This document shows, one piece after another, positions 16,167 to 23,955 of a stretch of 64,000 nt of DNA. The notes under the pieces were generated by a model. The model was not told the DNA's origin. It ran no database searches and saw only the letters and a list, made by a program, of their open reading frames with translations. Each line of letters opens with the position of its first letter. The stretch's first letter is position 1. Origin of the DNA: CAYWIT01 sp964458415 (GTDB lineage: Bacteria > Pseudomonadota > Alphaproteobacteria > Micavibrionales > UBA2020); assembly GCA_964458415.1 (NCBI GenBank), contig CAYWIT010000002.1:1-64000 (forward strand), in the 5' to 3' direction. Position numbers and translations under genes: made by a program.

Positions 16167-18737
16167 ATGGCGATCAAAAAAGCAGCTGTTATCGGCGCGG
16201 GCGTGATGGGAGCGGGGATTGCCGCCCAGCTCGCGAATGCGGGTATCGAAGTCGAACTTCTCGACATTGTGCTGAAAAACAACCCGGACCGCGATGCCAT
16301 TTCCAAGGGCGCGATTGAAAAGATGCTGAAGGACAAGACCAACCCCTTCATGCACAAGCGCAACGCGAAAAAAGTCCGCCCCGGCAACGTCGAGGACAAT
16401 CTGGACCGTCTGGCTGATTGCGATATTATCATCGAGGCTGTGAAGGAAGACATCAATATCAAGTCAAACCTGTTTGCCAAGATCGACCAGCATCGCAAGC
16501 CGGGCGCGATTATTGCCTCCAATACCTCGACCATTCCGTTGCATGACCTGATGGCGGCGCAGTCAGAACAGTTCAAGAAAGATTTCGTCATTACCCACTT
16601 CTTCAATCCGCCGCGTTATATGCCGCTGCTGGAGTTGATCACCTCGGAACATAACGACAAGGCAATGGTGGCCGAGCTGACCCGCTTCATGGACGAGAAG
16701 ATGGGCAAGGGCGTCGTGATCTGCAACGATACGCCGGGCTTTATCGCCAACCGTATCGGAACCTTCTGGCTGCAATGCGCGATTAACGAAGCGGTTGATC
16801 GCAAGCTGACCGTGGAGGAGGCTGACGCCATCATGAGCCGCCCGATTGGTGTGCCGAAATCCGGCGTTTTCGGGCTGGTGGATCTTGTCGGGCTCGACCT
16901 CATGCCGCATATCAGCAAAAGCCTGCTGGAAAAGCTGCCTGCTGATGACGGCTATGTGAAGATTTATAAATCCAATGATGTTATCGACAAGATGATTGCC
17001 GATGGCTATATCGGACGCAAGGCGAACAGCAAGGGTGGTTTCTACCGCATCAACGACAAGAAAGAGAAATTTTCTGTCGATCTGCAGACGGGCGCCGAAG
17101 TGCCTTCGACAAAAGTCAAAATGGCGGCTGCCGAGAACGCTAAAAAAGACGGCCTGAAAGGGCTGGTTGAAACCAAAGACAAGGGCGGCGACTACGCTTG
17201 GGCTGTGCTCAAGCAGACGCTGTGCTATGCGGCTGAACATGCGCATACGATTTCCGGCGACATCACTGCCGTCGATCAGGCGATGAAGCTGGGCTATAAC
17301 TGGAAATACGGCCCCTTCGAAATGCTCGACAAGATGGGCGTCGATTACTTCATCAACCGTCTCAAGGCTGAGGGCGAAAAAGTTCCGGCCTTTATCGAGC
17401 AGGCGGCAGGCAAGAAGTTTTACAAGACCGTCAACGGCAAGCTGAACTATATGCAGCAGGACGGCAGCTATGCCGAGGTGAAACGGCCAGAAGGCGTGCT
17501 TTTGCTCTCGGATATCAAGCGCGCTTCCAAGCCGGTGATGACCAGCGGCATGATTGCGAAAAAACTCAATATGGGCGCGGCTGTCTGGGATATTGGCGAC
17601 GGCGTGCTGTGCTTCGAGTTTACATCCAAGATGAATTCGCTTGATTTCTTTACGCTCAAGTTGCTCAACAAGACGATGGACCTGATCGGTGACGGCAAGG
17701 GCAAATACAAGGCGCTTGTCGTTCATAACGAAGGGGACGACTTCTCGCTCGGGGCGAATCTCGGCGTGGCGGAATACGCGGCCAAGGGCAAGCAGTACTG
17801 GATCATCGACAAAATGGTCAGGATGGGGCAGGAAACCTACAAGCGCCTGAAATATGCGCCGTTTCCGACTGTCAGTGCGCCTTCGGGCAAGGCCTTTGGT
17901 GGCGGCTGCGAGATTCTGCTGCACTCCAGCCATGTGCAGGCCCATGCCGAGACCTATATGGGGCTTGTCGAGGTTGGCGTGGGCTTGTTGCCCGCCTGGG
18001 GCGGTTCAACCGAGCTGCTGACCCGTGCCAAGCAGAACAAGAAACTGCCGGGCGGGCCTATTCCAGCGGCTGCCAAAGTGTTCGAAACGATTTCGATGGG
18101 CAAGGTGGGGCTTTCCGCGCAGGAAGCAAAGGATCTGATGTACCTGCGTGAATCGGACGGCATCACGATGAACAAGTCACGGCTGTTGTCCGATGCCAAG
18201 GCGAAGGCGCTGGAAATGGCGAAAGATTATACGCCGGAGAAGCCTTTTGACATGCAGTTGCCGGGGCCTTCGGGTCTGGCGGCCTTTAATATGGCGGTGG
18301 ACGCCAACTATCTGAGAGGAATCATCACGCCTTATGATGTGGTCGTTTCTGATCGCGTGGCGCGTGTTCTGACGGGTGGAGAAAAATCCGGCCCCGGCAT
18401 GACCGTGACGCAGGATTATCTTCGCGAGCTGGAGCGCGTGAACTTTATGGCGCTGGCGCAGGATGATCGCACGCTGAACCGTATTGCCAAAACCCTGAAG
18501 GGCGGTGGCCGCAAGGAGTATGAAAAGGAAGAGCAGAAAGCCCGTGGGCCGAAGGCCGCGGCGCTGCGGGATGAACCCGAGGCACAAGCTGGGTTCTTTG
18601 CCAAGGTCTTCGGCGGGAAATCCGCGAAGAAGGATTTCGGTGCGGCTTGCTGCAAAAAACCGGGCGCCAATGATAACAAGGCTCCAGCCCCGAAAAAGGA
18701 CTTTAAGGCTTGGATCAACTGGCCAAAGCGCGGATAA
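16167..18737 (+). CDS. fadN: 3-hydroxyacyl-CoA dehydrogenase / enoyl-CoA hydratase fusion (FadN type)
   Basis: The 856-residue protein has the 3-hydroxyacyl-CoA dehydrogenase part first: Rossmann motif AAVIGAGVMGAGIAAQLA (residues 5-22), SNTSTIPL and HFFNPPRYMPLLEL. The enoyl-CoA hydratase/isomerase part follows (from about 500), with FSLGANLG and FGGGCEILLHSS as oxyanion-hole segments. This dehydrogenase-first order is that of FadN, opposite to E. coli FadB. It hydrates and oxidises acyl-CoA intermediates in the cytosol and passes them to the thiolase encoded 18 bp upstream. A Lys-rich tail with a Cys-Cys pair (GAACCKKPGANDNK) extends past the hydratase domain and is unusual. Confidence 0.92.
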   Translation: MAIKKAAVIGAGVMGAGIAAQLANAGIEVELLDIVLKNNPDRDAISKGAIEKMLKDKTNPFMHKRNAKKVRPGNVEDNLDRLADCDIIIEAVKEDINIKSNLFAKIDQHRKPGAIIASNTSTIPLHDLMAAQSEQFKKDFVITHFFNPPRYMPLLELITSEHNDKAMVAELTRFMDEKMGKGVVICNDTPGFIANRIGTFWLQCAINEAVDRKLTVEEADAIMSRPIGVPKSGVFGLVDLVGLDLMPHISKSLLEKLPADDGYVKIYKSNDVIDKMIADGYIGRKANSKGGFYRINDKKEKFSVDLQTGAEVPSTKVKMAAAENAKKDGLKGLVETKDKGGDYAWAVLKQTLCYAAEHAHTISGDITAVDQAMKLGYNWKYGPFEMLDKMGVDYFINRLKAEGEKVPAFIEQAAGKKFYKTVNGKLNYMQQDGSYAEVKRPEGVLLLSDIKRASKPVMTSGMIAKKLNMGAAVWDIGDGVLCFEFTSKMNSLDFFTLKLLNKTMDLIGDGKGKYKALVVHNEGDDFSLGANLGVAEYAAKGKQYWIIDKMVRMGQETYKRLKYAPFPTVSAPSGKAFGGGCEILLHSSHVQAHAETYMGLVEVGVGLLPAWGGSTELLTRAKQNKKLPGGPIPAAAKVFETISMGKVGLSAQEAKDLMYLRESDGITMNKSRLLSDAKAKALEMAKDYTPEKPFDMQLPGPSGLAAFNMAVDANYLRGIITPYDVVVSDRVARVLTGGEKSGPGMTVTQDYLRELERVNFMALAQDDRTLNRIAKTLKGGGRKEYEKEEQKARGPKAAALRDEPEAQAGFFAKVFGGKSAKKDFGAACCKKPGANDNKAPAPKKDFKAWINWPKRG

Positions 18738-18767
18738 GATATTGTTTTGAAAAGGCAAAACGGGGGC

Positions 18768-18796
18768 TTGACTTTAGCCTCCGGTTGCCTTAAGAA
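18768..18796 (+). promoter_or_regulatory. Candidate promoter of tRNA-Gly
   Basis: TTGACT (18768-18773) and TAAGAA (18791-18796) are 17 bp apart and lie 22 bp before the tRNA 5' end. The -35 matches well, the -10 only partly. Confidence 0.45.
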
Positions 18797-18818
18797 TCTG
18801 TGAGATTTTACTAGGAAT

Positions 18819-18893
<75 letters not shown>

Positions 18894-18925
18894 ATTTCTC
18901 CCTCCGGATAAATTGAATTTTTGAC

Positions 18926-19879
18926 ATGTGCGCAATGTCCTCATGTGCTCCTCCTGAAAGGATTGTGTTTTTTCATCATCCTTGTCTGGATGGCAGTGTT
19001 GCCGCATGGCTTTATAAAATGAGTTTCGGCACGAGAGCGCATTATATCGGTGTAGGACATGGGGATTATCAGGCTTTATTTGAGCACCTGACGGCGTGGC
19101 CCGCTATAAAAAATCTTGTTTTTCTGGACTACGCGCTGCCTGAAAAGGAAACCCGCATGTTGCTGACGGATGGATATGATTTATCCATCTACGACCATCA
19201 CGCAACGGCGGTAGAGACACTGGGTGCGCTGGCGCATAAAAACATGAAATGTTTTTTTGATGTAAAGAAGTCGGGGGCAGGCATTGTCTGGGACACCTTT
19301 TTTGCAGGTCATGAAAGACCGTCTCTTATAAATGCCGTTGAGTCCGTGGATCTGGGCAATTATGCTTCATTCGTATCGCAGGATGAGTTTTATAAAACGG
19401 CGGCTTTTCTGGATTCTCTTGATCTGTCCTGCTTTGAAAAGACGTGCAGTAAGCTGGACGAGCTTCGTAATTGGTCTGTCGCCCGACTCGTTGATGCCGG
19501 CAGTGTCGTTCGGGAGGAATTTCTTGAAAAAATTGAGCGTGTATTGTCAGGAGAGCGCCGTTATACAAATTTTCCTGTAGACGGGGGGCTTTCAAGATTC
19601 CCTTTTATTCATGCGGATATTTATGTGCATAGCCGTGAATTGTTCCCGCATCTTTTAAAGAGGTTAAACACGGATGTTGCGATTGTCTGGCATCAGGAGG
19701 CAGAGGGGCAGATCAGGCTTCATGTTCAGTCATGCAATGACGTCTCGGCAAAAAAACTTGTGGAGAGAATAGTGATGGAATGCGGGGGCTATGGCGGAGG
19801 ACATGAATATTCTGCGGTTGCACGCTTGAATCCGTTACAATTTGACAAGTTCAGAAAAAATTTTTGTGAAGAGCAATAA
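18926..19879 (+). CDS. DHH family phosphoesterase
   Basis: The 317-residue protein shows the metal-binding motifs of the DHH superfamily: HHPCLDGSVAAWL (about 17-29), FLDYALPE (about 71-78) and IYDHHATA (about 92-99), where DHH is the name-giving motif. A C-terminal GGGHEYSA segment (about 288-297) resembles the DHHA1 substrate-binding GG(G)H motif. Relatives cleave phosphodiester or phosphoanhydride bonds in oligonucleotides, cyclic dinucleotides or polyphosphate; the substrate here cannot be told. No signal peptide is present. It is a single gene following tRNA-Gly, with no clear ribosome-binding site. Confidence 0.8.
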   Translation: MCAMSSCAPPERIVFFHHPCLDGSVAAWLYKMSFGTRAHYIGVGHGDYQALFEHLTAWPAIKNLVFLDYALPEKETRMLLTDGYDLSIYDHHATAVETLGALAHKNMKCFFDVKKSGAGIVWDTFFAGHERPSLINAVESVDLGNYASFVSQDEFYKTAAFLDSLDLSCFEKTCSKLDELRNWSVARLVDAGSVVREEFLEKIERVLSGERRYTNFPVDGGLSRFPFIHADIYVHSRELFPHLLKRLNTDVAIVWHQEAEGQIRLHVQSCNDVSAKKLVERIVMECGGYGGGHEYSAVARLNPLQFDKFRKNFCEEQ

Positions 19880-20032
19880 CGCTTTTTTGATCCATTCATT
19901 GCGGAATTGATAACATAAAACCGTAAATTTTTATGAGGTTATGTCATATTGCGCCCTTTTCTTCCTTGAAACGGGTGTTTTTTTGCTATTCTTTAATTGG
20001 AGTTTAGGATTAATTGCAAACGGGGTCAGTTG

Positions 20033-20635
20033 ATGAACGATCAAGTCGTTACAGCATCTCTTCTTGAAAAAAATAAGCGCGCCGCGGATGAATACCAGTC
20101 AGACCGTCGCGGATTTTTGAAGGCCGGATTGTTCGTATCGGCGGCGCTCGGGTTCTGGACGCCGGCACTGGCGCAAGCGGCTGCGCCGATGACGGGACGG
20201 GAAATTCGTTTGATTAATACGCATACCGGCGACAAGTTTCGCGGTGAATATTGGCAGGATGGGCGTTATCTGCCCGATGCCTTCGGCCAGATCAAATCGG
20301 TCATGCGCGATTTTCGTACCGGAGAGAAATTTCCGATTGATCCGCGTTTGATGGATATTTTGTTCGTGCTGCAGAACCGTCTTGAAAATAACAAGCCGTT
20401 TGACGTTCTTTCCGGTTACCGCTCGCAGAAAACCAATAACATGCTGCGGCGAGTCAGTCATGGTGTTGCGCGCCAGAGCCTGCATATGACAGGGCAGGCG
20501 GTCGACTTGCGCCAGTCCGGAAGCAGCCTCGGCTATCTGCGTAAAATGGCGATTGCCCTGAAGTCCGGCGGTGTCGGCTTTTACCCATCGAGCAATTTCG
20601 TGCATATCGACACGGGTCGCGTCCGTTCCTGGTAG
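20033..20635 (+). CDS. DUF882 / YcbK-like peptidase M15 family protein, Tat-exported
   Basis: The 200-residue protein has a twin-arginine-type export signal, DRRGFLKAGLFVSAALGFW, with cleavage likely after ALAQA. The mature part is a DUF882 domain of the M15 (D-Ala-D-Ala carboxypeptidase/L,D-endopeptidase) clan: GYRSQKTN, the zinc-ligand pair in SLHMTGQAVDLR and the last ligand in FVHIDTGRVRSW. It should act on peptidoglycan peptides in the periplasm. The ATG at 20033 is preferred over a TTG at 19997. Its neighbour on the opposite strand is an exported M48 protease. Confidence 0.85.
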   Translation: MNDQVVTASLLEKNKRAADEYQSDRRGFLKAGLFVSAALGFWTPALAQAAAPMTGREIRLINTHTGDKFRGEYWQDGRYLPDAFGQIKSVMRDFRTGEKFPIDPRLMDILFVLQNRLENNKPFDVLSGYRSQKTNNMLRRVSHGVARQSLHMTGQAVDLRQSGSSLGYLRKMAIALKSGGVGFYPSSNFVHIDTGRVRSW

Positions 20636-20652
20636 TTTTTAGTGGCGCTTTG

Positions 20653-21738
20653 TTATCTGGCGCCGAAATTGGGCAGTAATTGCTGGCCGCGTGATTTCTT
20701 GCCGGATATTTCCGCAGAAATACGCTCGATGGCAATGAAGCGTTCCGGCGAGGTCGGATGCGATCTTCTGAGCGTGACTGAGTTCGGGTGCTCTGCCGCC
20801 ATGCGCCGCCAGAAGTCCGCGACGTAGCGGGAGCTGTATCCGGCCCGTTCCATGAAATACATGCCGACATAATCGGCCTCCTGTTCGAATTCGACGGAAT
20901 AGCTCTCCGCGCCGAGCGCGCCGCCCAGACGCGAAAATTCGTTTCCGCTGGCTACTCCCGCTGCTGCCAGCAGCGAGTCGATGGCCAGTCCGCCAAGCGA
21001 TCCGGCCAAGGCATTCTGTTTCTTCTTGTCCACGTGCAGGAGGGCGCTATGGGCCAGCTCGTGCGCGATGACAAGAGCAAGTTCATCATCGGTTTCAGAA
21101 AAACGGACGATCCCTTTTGAAACGACGATCCGTTTTCCATCCGCATAGGCGTTAACATCGGAACTGTTATTGTCAAGCATGACAGGGAAATTACAGATCG
21201 TGACGGGGGAAACGCGGGCTTGAAAATTCTTTCCGGCGCGTTCCAGCGCAAAAACGGAGGGGGTATATTGCTTTTCTTTCAGCAGACGGCTGGCCTGGCG
21301 GAGGGCTTCCGGTCCGGCTGGAACAGGCCTGTCATTGATGGCCAGAATAATATCGCCCGACGAGATACCGGCGCGGGCGGCAGGGGAATTATCCGCGACA
21401 AACTGGACGGCCAGACGGTTTTGGAGATTGTAGACGTTGACGGCGGCCTGTTGATACGACTTTTCGACCGATGGAATGTTCCAGGCTGTGATACCGATAG
21501 ACGGACTGACTTTCGCGCCACAGAAATCCGCATTTGCCGCCAGTATCGGAAAGGCGATGTTGAAGACGCGGTCCTGATCGGCGATGTATTTCTTATAGGC
21601 CAGTTCTTTTTGCCGCATTGTTTCACGTTGCAGCTCCAGCGCTGTTCCCTGCGGTTGCACGGTGACAGGCCCTGCGCAAGCGGACAACAGCAAGGCGGTA
21701 AGAAGGGGCAGGAAAAATCCGAAGGGTGTTTTTGTCAT
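20653..21738 (-). CDS. M48 family metalloprotease with PDZ domain, lipoprotein
   Basis: The protein begins MTKTPFGFFLPLLTALLLSAC, a lipoprotein signal with lipobox LSAC, so it should be anchored in the periplasmic face of a membrane. A PDZ-like segment follows (AVQFVADNSPAARAGISSGD, then IILAINDRPV). The zinc motif HELAH is in LALVIAHELAHSALLH, and the third ligand lies in FEQEADYVGMYFM. It resembles envelope quality-control M48 peptidases. The open frame extends upstream to 21876, but that part is the translated tRNA-Arg gene, so 21738 (or ATG 21750) is the real start. Confidence 0.88.
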   Translation of the reverse strand: MTKTPFGFFLPLLTALLLSACAGPVTVQPQGTALELQRETMRQKELAYKKYIADQDRVFNIAFPILAANADFCGAKVSPSIGITAWNIPSVEKSYQQAAVNVYNLQNRLAVQFVADNSPAARAGISSGDIILAINDRPVPAGPEALRQASRLLKEKQYTPSVFALERAGKNFQARVSPVTICNFPVMLDNNSSDVNAYADGKRIVVSKGIVRFSETDDELALVIAHELAHSALLHVDKKKQNALAGSLGGLAIDSLLAAAGVASGNEFSRLGGALGAESYSVEFEQEADYVGMYFMERAGYSSRYVADFWRRMAAEHPNSVTLRRSHPTSPERFIAIERISAEISGKKSRGQQLLPNFGAR

Positions 21739-21757
21739 TTTTTGATGCATTTGAAAA

Positions 21758-21834
21758 TGGCGCGCCCGAAGGGATTCGAACCCCTGGCCTCGTCCTTCGG
21801 AGGGACGCGCTCTATCCAGCTGAGCTACGGGCGC
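21758..21834 (-). tRNA. tRNA-Arg (anticodon CCG)
   Basis: On the minus strand the acceptor stem is GCGCCCG / CGGGCGC with discriminator G and an encoded CCA. The D-loop GCTCAGCTGGATAGAGC, anticodon loop CTCCGAA flanked by CGTCC/GGACG, and T-loop TTCGAAT are standard. The anticodon CCG reads CGG codons. It sits 20 bp before the M48 protease start. Confidence 0.96.
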
Positions 21835-21902
21835 ATGACCGAGTTTGTTCACGCTCCCTTTATCGGGCATTTGCACGTTTCTGTCAATTATTGAGTTTTA
21901 GC

Positions 21903-22427
21903 CTAAAGATCGCTGTATTTTTCCATGGTCATGCGCAGGCGTCCCAGCAAGGGCATAATTTCCTTTTTAAAGGCTTCCTGCTTACCGCGCGGCAGTTGAA
22001 AAGCGATATTGTTAATAGTCATTTTGGCTGATTCCTCTATATCGGCCAGTTCCATGTTCTGTTGCAGCAGTTTGGCGTTGGTGTCTTTCAGGCGCTCGAC
22101 CAGCAAACGCATCATCTGGGCAAAAATGCCATCAGGGTCGCCGATAGATTCCTGCATGTCCCGTTCTGTAACGCCGACCAGAATGGTATCTTCAAGGGTG
22201 CGCACGCTGGCGCTTCTTTCCCCTTTGTCAAGAAGGGCCATTTCTCCAATAATCGAGCCAGCGCCGATTTCGGCAATTTTGACGTGACGGCCTTTCTTGT
22301 CGTACATAAAAACCTCGACGCGGCCCTTTTCAATCAAAAAAGCGCGGTTTCCAACGCTGCCTTTTTCAATGATAATCTGCCCTGTGGCAAAATAACGGCG
22401 GTCAAGAATCCTTATTTCTCTTGTCAT
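21903..22427 (-). CDS. Cyclic nucleotide-binding domain protein
   Basis: The 174-residue protein has one CAP_ED domain: GQIIIEKGSVGNRAFLIEKG, then GSIIGEMALLDKGERSASVR (about residues 75-94), where the E and R of the phosphate-binding cassette (GEMALL...RSASV) are conserved, suggesting cAMP or cGMP binding. A helical C-terminal part (LLVERLKDTNAKLLQQNMEL) looks like a coiled coil rather than a helix-turn-helix, so it is not a typical CRP regulator. The ATG at 22427 has GGGGGTG five bases upstream and is preferred over 22448. Confidence 0.82.
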   Translation of the reverse strand: MTREIRILDRRYFATGQIIIEKGSVGNRAFLIEKGRVEVFMYDKKGRHVKIAEIGAGSIIGEMALLDKGERSASVRTLEDTILVGVTERDMQESIGDPDGIFAQMMRLLVERLKDTNAKLLQQNMELADIEESAKMTINNIAFQLPRGKQEAFKKEIMPLLGRLRMTMEKYSDL

Positions 22428-22501
22428 AAAGCACCCCCATACTTTCATTATAGGAGTGAAAGGTTTTCATTTTATTGATTTTATTAACAATTTTATGAAA
22501 G

Positions 22502-22891
22502 TTAGACTATTTGCGCGCTGTAAGGGCCGCGGAAAAGCAGATAGAGCAAAATGGCGATAGCCAAGCCAGAAACGGCGATATTAACGATCGCCGGAAAAAA
22601 TGTTTTATAACCGGAGGGGATTTCGACAGGGCGCAGCGAGCGCAGAGTGATGCGGTATTGTAAAGTAGATGTCAGGGAAACAACCGCCCCCATCAGGATA
22701 AAGGCGATTCCCGTCCAATAGGAAGTGTCCTTTTCAATGGCGCCGCCTGTGTCGGGATGCATCATATGGATGAACAGGCCGAATCGCTCTATCGTGAAGC
22801 CAAAGGCGGTCAGGGTGAGCGCCGTCCTAGTCCAAGCGAGGGCAGTGCGCTCTGCGGCGAAAAGGACACGGGGGTCATTCAGGTCAGACAT
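22502..22891 (-). CDS. DUF202 (YidH-like) membrane protein
   Basis: The 129-residue protein shows the DUF202 start, RVLFAAERTALAWTRTALTL, followed by three hydrophobic segments (TAFGFTIERFGLFIHM, WTGIAFILMGAVVSLTS, IVNIAVSGLAIAILLYLLF). It is an inner-membrane protein of unknown function. It is divergent from rpmH and lies 74 bp upstream of the cyclic-nucleotide-binding gene on the same strand. Confidence 0.85.
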   Translation of the reverse strand: MSDLNDPRVLFAAERTALAWTRTALTLTAFGFTIERFGLFIHMMHPDTGGAIEKDTSYWTGIAFILMGAVVSLTSTLQYRITLRSLRPVEIPSGYKTFFPAIVNIAVSGLAIAILLYLLFRGPYSAQIV

Positions 22892-23004
22892 TTTCTTCTT
22901 ATTCTTTTTGCGGTGAGGCGATTTTCAATTTTTATCAAGCGGGGCGTGAAAGTGCCAGTGTTTTATCCCTTAAATATATTACATAATGAAAAAATAGCGT
23001 TGAT

Positions 23005-23031
23005 TTATGGATTTCTGTAATTTATCCATAA
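23005..23031. promoter_or_regulatory. Inverted repeat with DnaA-box-like arms
   Basis: TTATGGAT and ATCCATAA are perfect inverted arms 11 bp apart. Each overlaps a nonamer one base from the DnaA box consensus TTATNCACA (TTATCCATA). They lie just upstream of the rpmH promoter. Only two sites are seen, which is too few to call an origin. Confidence 0.3.
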
Positions 23032-23045
23032 TTTAATAAGGCCTG

Positions 23046-23074
23046 TTGACAAGAGGGGGGTAAAACTTTATACA
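23046..23074 (+). promoter_or_regulatory. Promoter of the rpmH-rnpA-yidD-yidC-engB operon
   Basis: TTGACA (23046-23051) and TATACA (23069-23074) are spaced by 17 bp. Transcription would start near 23081, about 34 bases before the rpmH start codon. The fit to the sigma70 consensus is near perfect, as expected for a ribosomal protein gene. Confidence 0.8.
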
Positions 23075-23114
23075 ACTATGTCTTAAGGTTTTAAGCTGAT
23101 TATGGAGACTGATT

Positions 23115-23249
23115 GTGAAACGCACCTATCAACCGAGCAAGCTGGTCCGCAAGCGCCGTCACGGATTCCGGACACGTATGGCGACCAAAAATGGACAAAA
23201 AGTGCTTGCATCGCGCCGTGCCAAGGGCCGCAAGCGCCTGTCCGCCTGA
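23115..23249 (+). CDS. rpmH: 50S ribosomal protein L34
   Basis: A 44-codon frame starting with GTG encodes the whole L34 protein: KRTYQPSKLVRKRRHGFRTR followed by MATKNGQKVLASRRAKGRKR and LSA. L34 is a small basic protein of the large ribosomal subunit. GGAG at 23104-23107 is seven bases upstream of the GTG. The gene is easily missed because it is short and lies inside a longer open frame of the rnpA phase. It is the first gene of the operon that continues with rnpA, 26 bp downstream. Confidence 0.96.
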   Translation: MKRTYQPSKLVRKRRHGFRTRMATKNGQKVLASRRAKGRKRLSA

Positions 23250-23275
23250 CAGATACCGCACGCCTGACAGCCAAG

Positions 23276-23644
23276 ATGTGCGCCATGGAGAAAACCCTCA
23301 AGGCGCATAAGCTCAAAGCTTCGTCCGATTATCAACGCCTGACCAGAACAGGGAAGCGTTTCTTTGCTGCTGCTTTTGTCATGCAGATAGCTTTGAATGA
23401 CGATCCTGCTCTCTTTCGTCTGGGACTGACGGCCAGCCGCAAAGTCGGCAATGCTGTGGTACGCAATCGTGCCAAGCGGCGGCTGCGCGAAGTTGTGCGG
23501 CAATGTCTGGGAGAAAAGGAACTTGCCGGACTGGATGTGGTACTGATTGCAAAAACGGCGGCAACGACTTGTGATTTCATGCGCATGAAAGAGGATTTTC
23601 TAAAAGGGCTGCGCACGATTGCGGCAGGCAGAGGAAAGCCATGA
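23276..23644 (+). CDS. rnpA: Ribonuclease P protein component
   Basis: The 122-residue protein assists the RNase P RNA in maturing tRNA 5' ends. The RNA-binding signature RNRAKRRLREVVRQ is present near residue 65, preceded by RLGLTASRKVGNAVV, and the protein starts with the typical LKASSDYQRLTRTGKRF. The open frame extends far upstream across rpmH in another phase; the true start is ATG 23276 or 23285. The stop overlaps the yidD start (ATGA), as is usual in this operon. Confidence 0.95.
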   Translation: MCAMEKTLKAHKLKASSDYQRLTRTGKRFFAAAFVMQIALNDDPALFRLGLTASRKVGNAVVRNRAKRRLREVVRQCLGEKELAGLDVVLIAKTAATTCDFMRMKEDFLKGLRTIAAGRGKP

Positions 23645-23955
23645 GCCTGTTGTCACGGTTCTTTCTGGTTCTTATTCGTGTTTATCAATATCTCTTTTCG
23701 TCATTTATGGGGCGGAGCTGTCGTTATCATCCCACTTGTTCGTCCTATACGGCGGCATCAATCCGGCGATTCGGCGCCTTGCGGGGAATTTGGCTGGGAG
23801 GATGCCGGATTTGCCGTTGTCATCCCTGGAATCCCGGCGGTTATGATCCCGTACCGGAGCACTGGAAGAGTCCTTTTTCAGGAATTATCCGCTTTTTTCG
23901 CGGAAATTGTGATATACCATCCGCACAAAACATCAATGAAAGAAAACGGCCATGA
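23641..23955 (+). CDS. yidD: Membrane protein insertion efficiency factor YidD
   Basis: The 104-residue protein has the YidD pattern: an N-terminal amphipathic segment (RFFLVLIRVYQYLFSSFMG), then SCRYHPTCSSYTAASI and CRICRCHPWNPGGYDPVP with conserved cysteines. YidD is a peripheral inner-membrane protein that helps YidC-dependent insertion. It overlaps rnpA and yidC by 4 bp at either end. Confidence 0.95.
   Translation: MSLLSRFFLVLIRVYQYLFSSFMGRSCRYHPTCSSYTAASIRRFGALRGIWLGGCRICRCHPWNPGGYDPVPEHWKSPFSGIIRFFRGNCDIPSAQNINERKRP

Noticed and set aside
16563..17945. A 460-codon open frame on the minus strand
   Set aside because: It lies entirely inside the fadN gene on the other strand, has no recognisable domain and its composition is the mirror of the fadN codons.
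22980..23115. A replication origin near rpmH
   Set aside because: Only two near-match DnaA boxes are seen, without a box cluster, dnaA or dnaN; this is insufficient.
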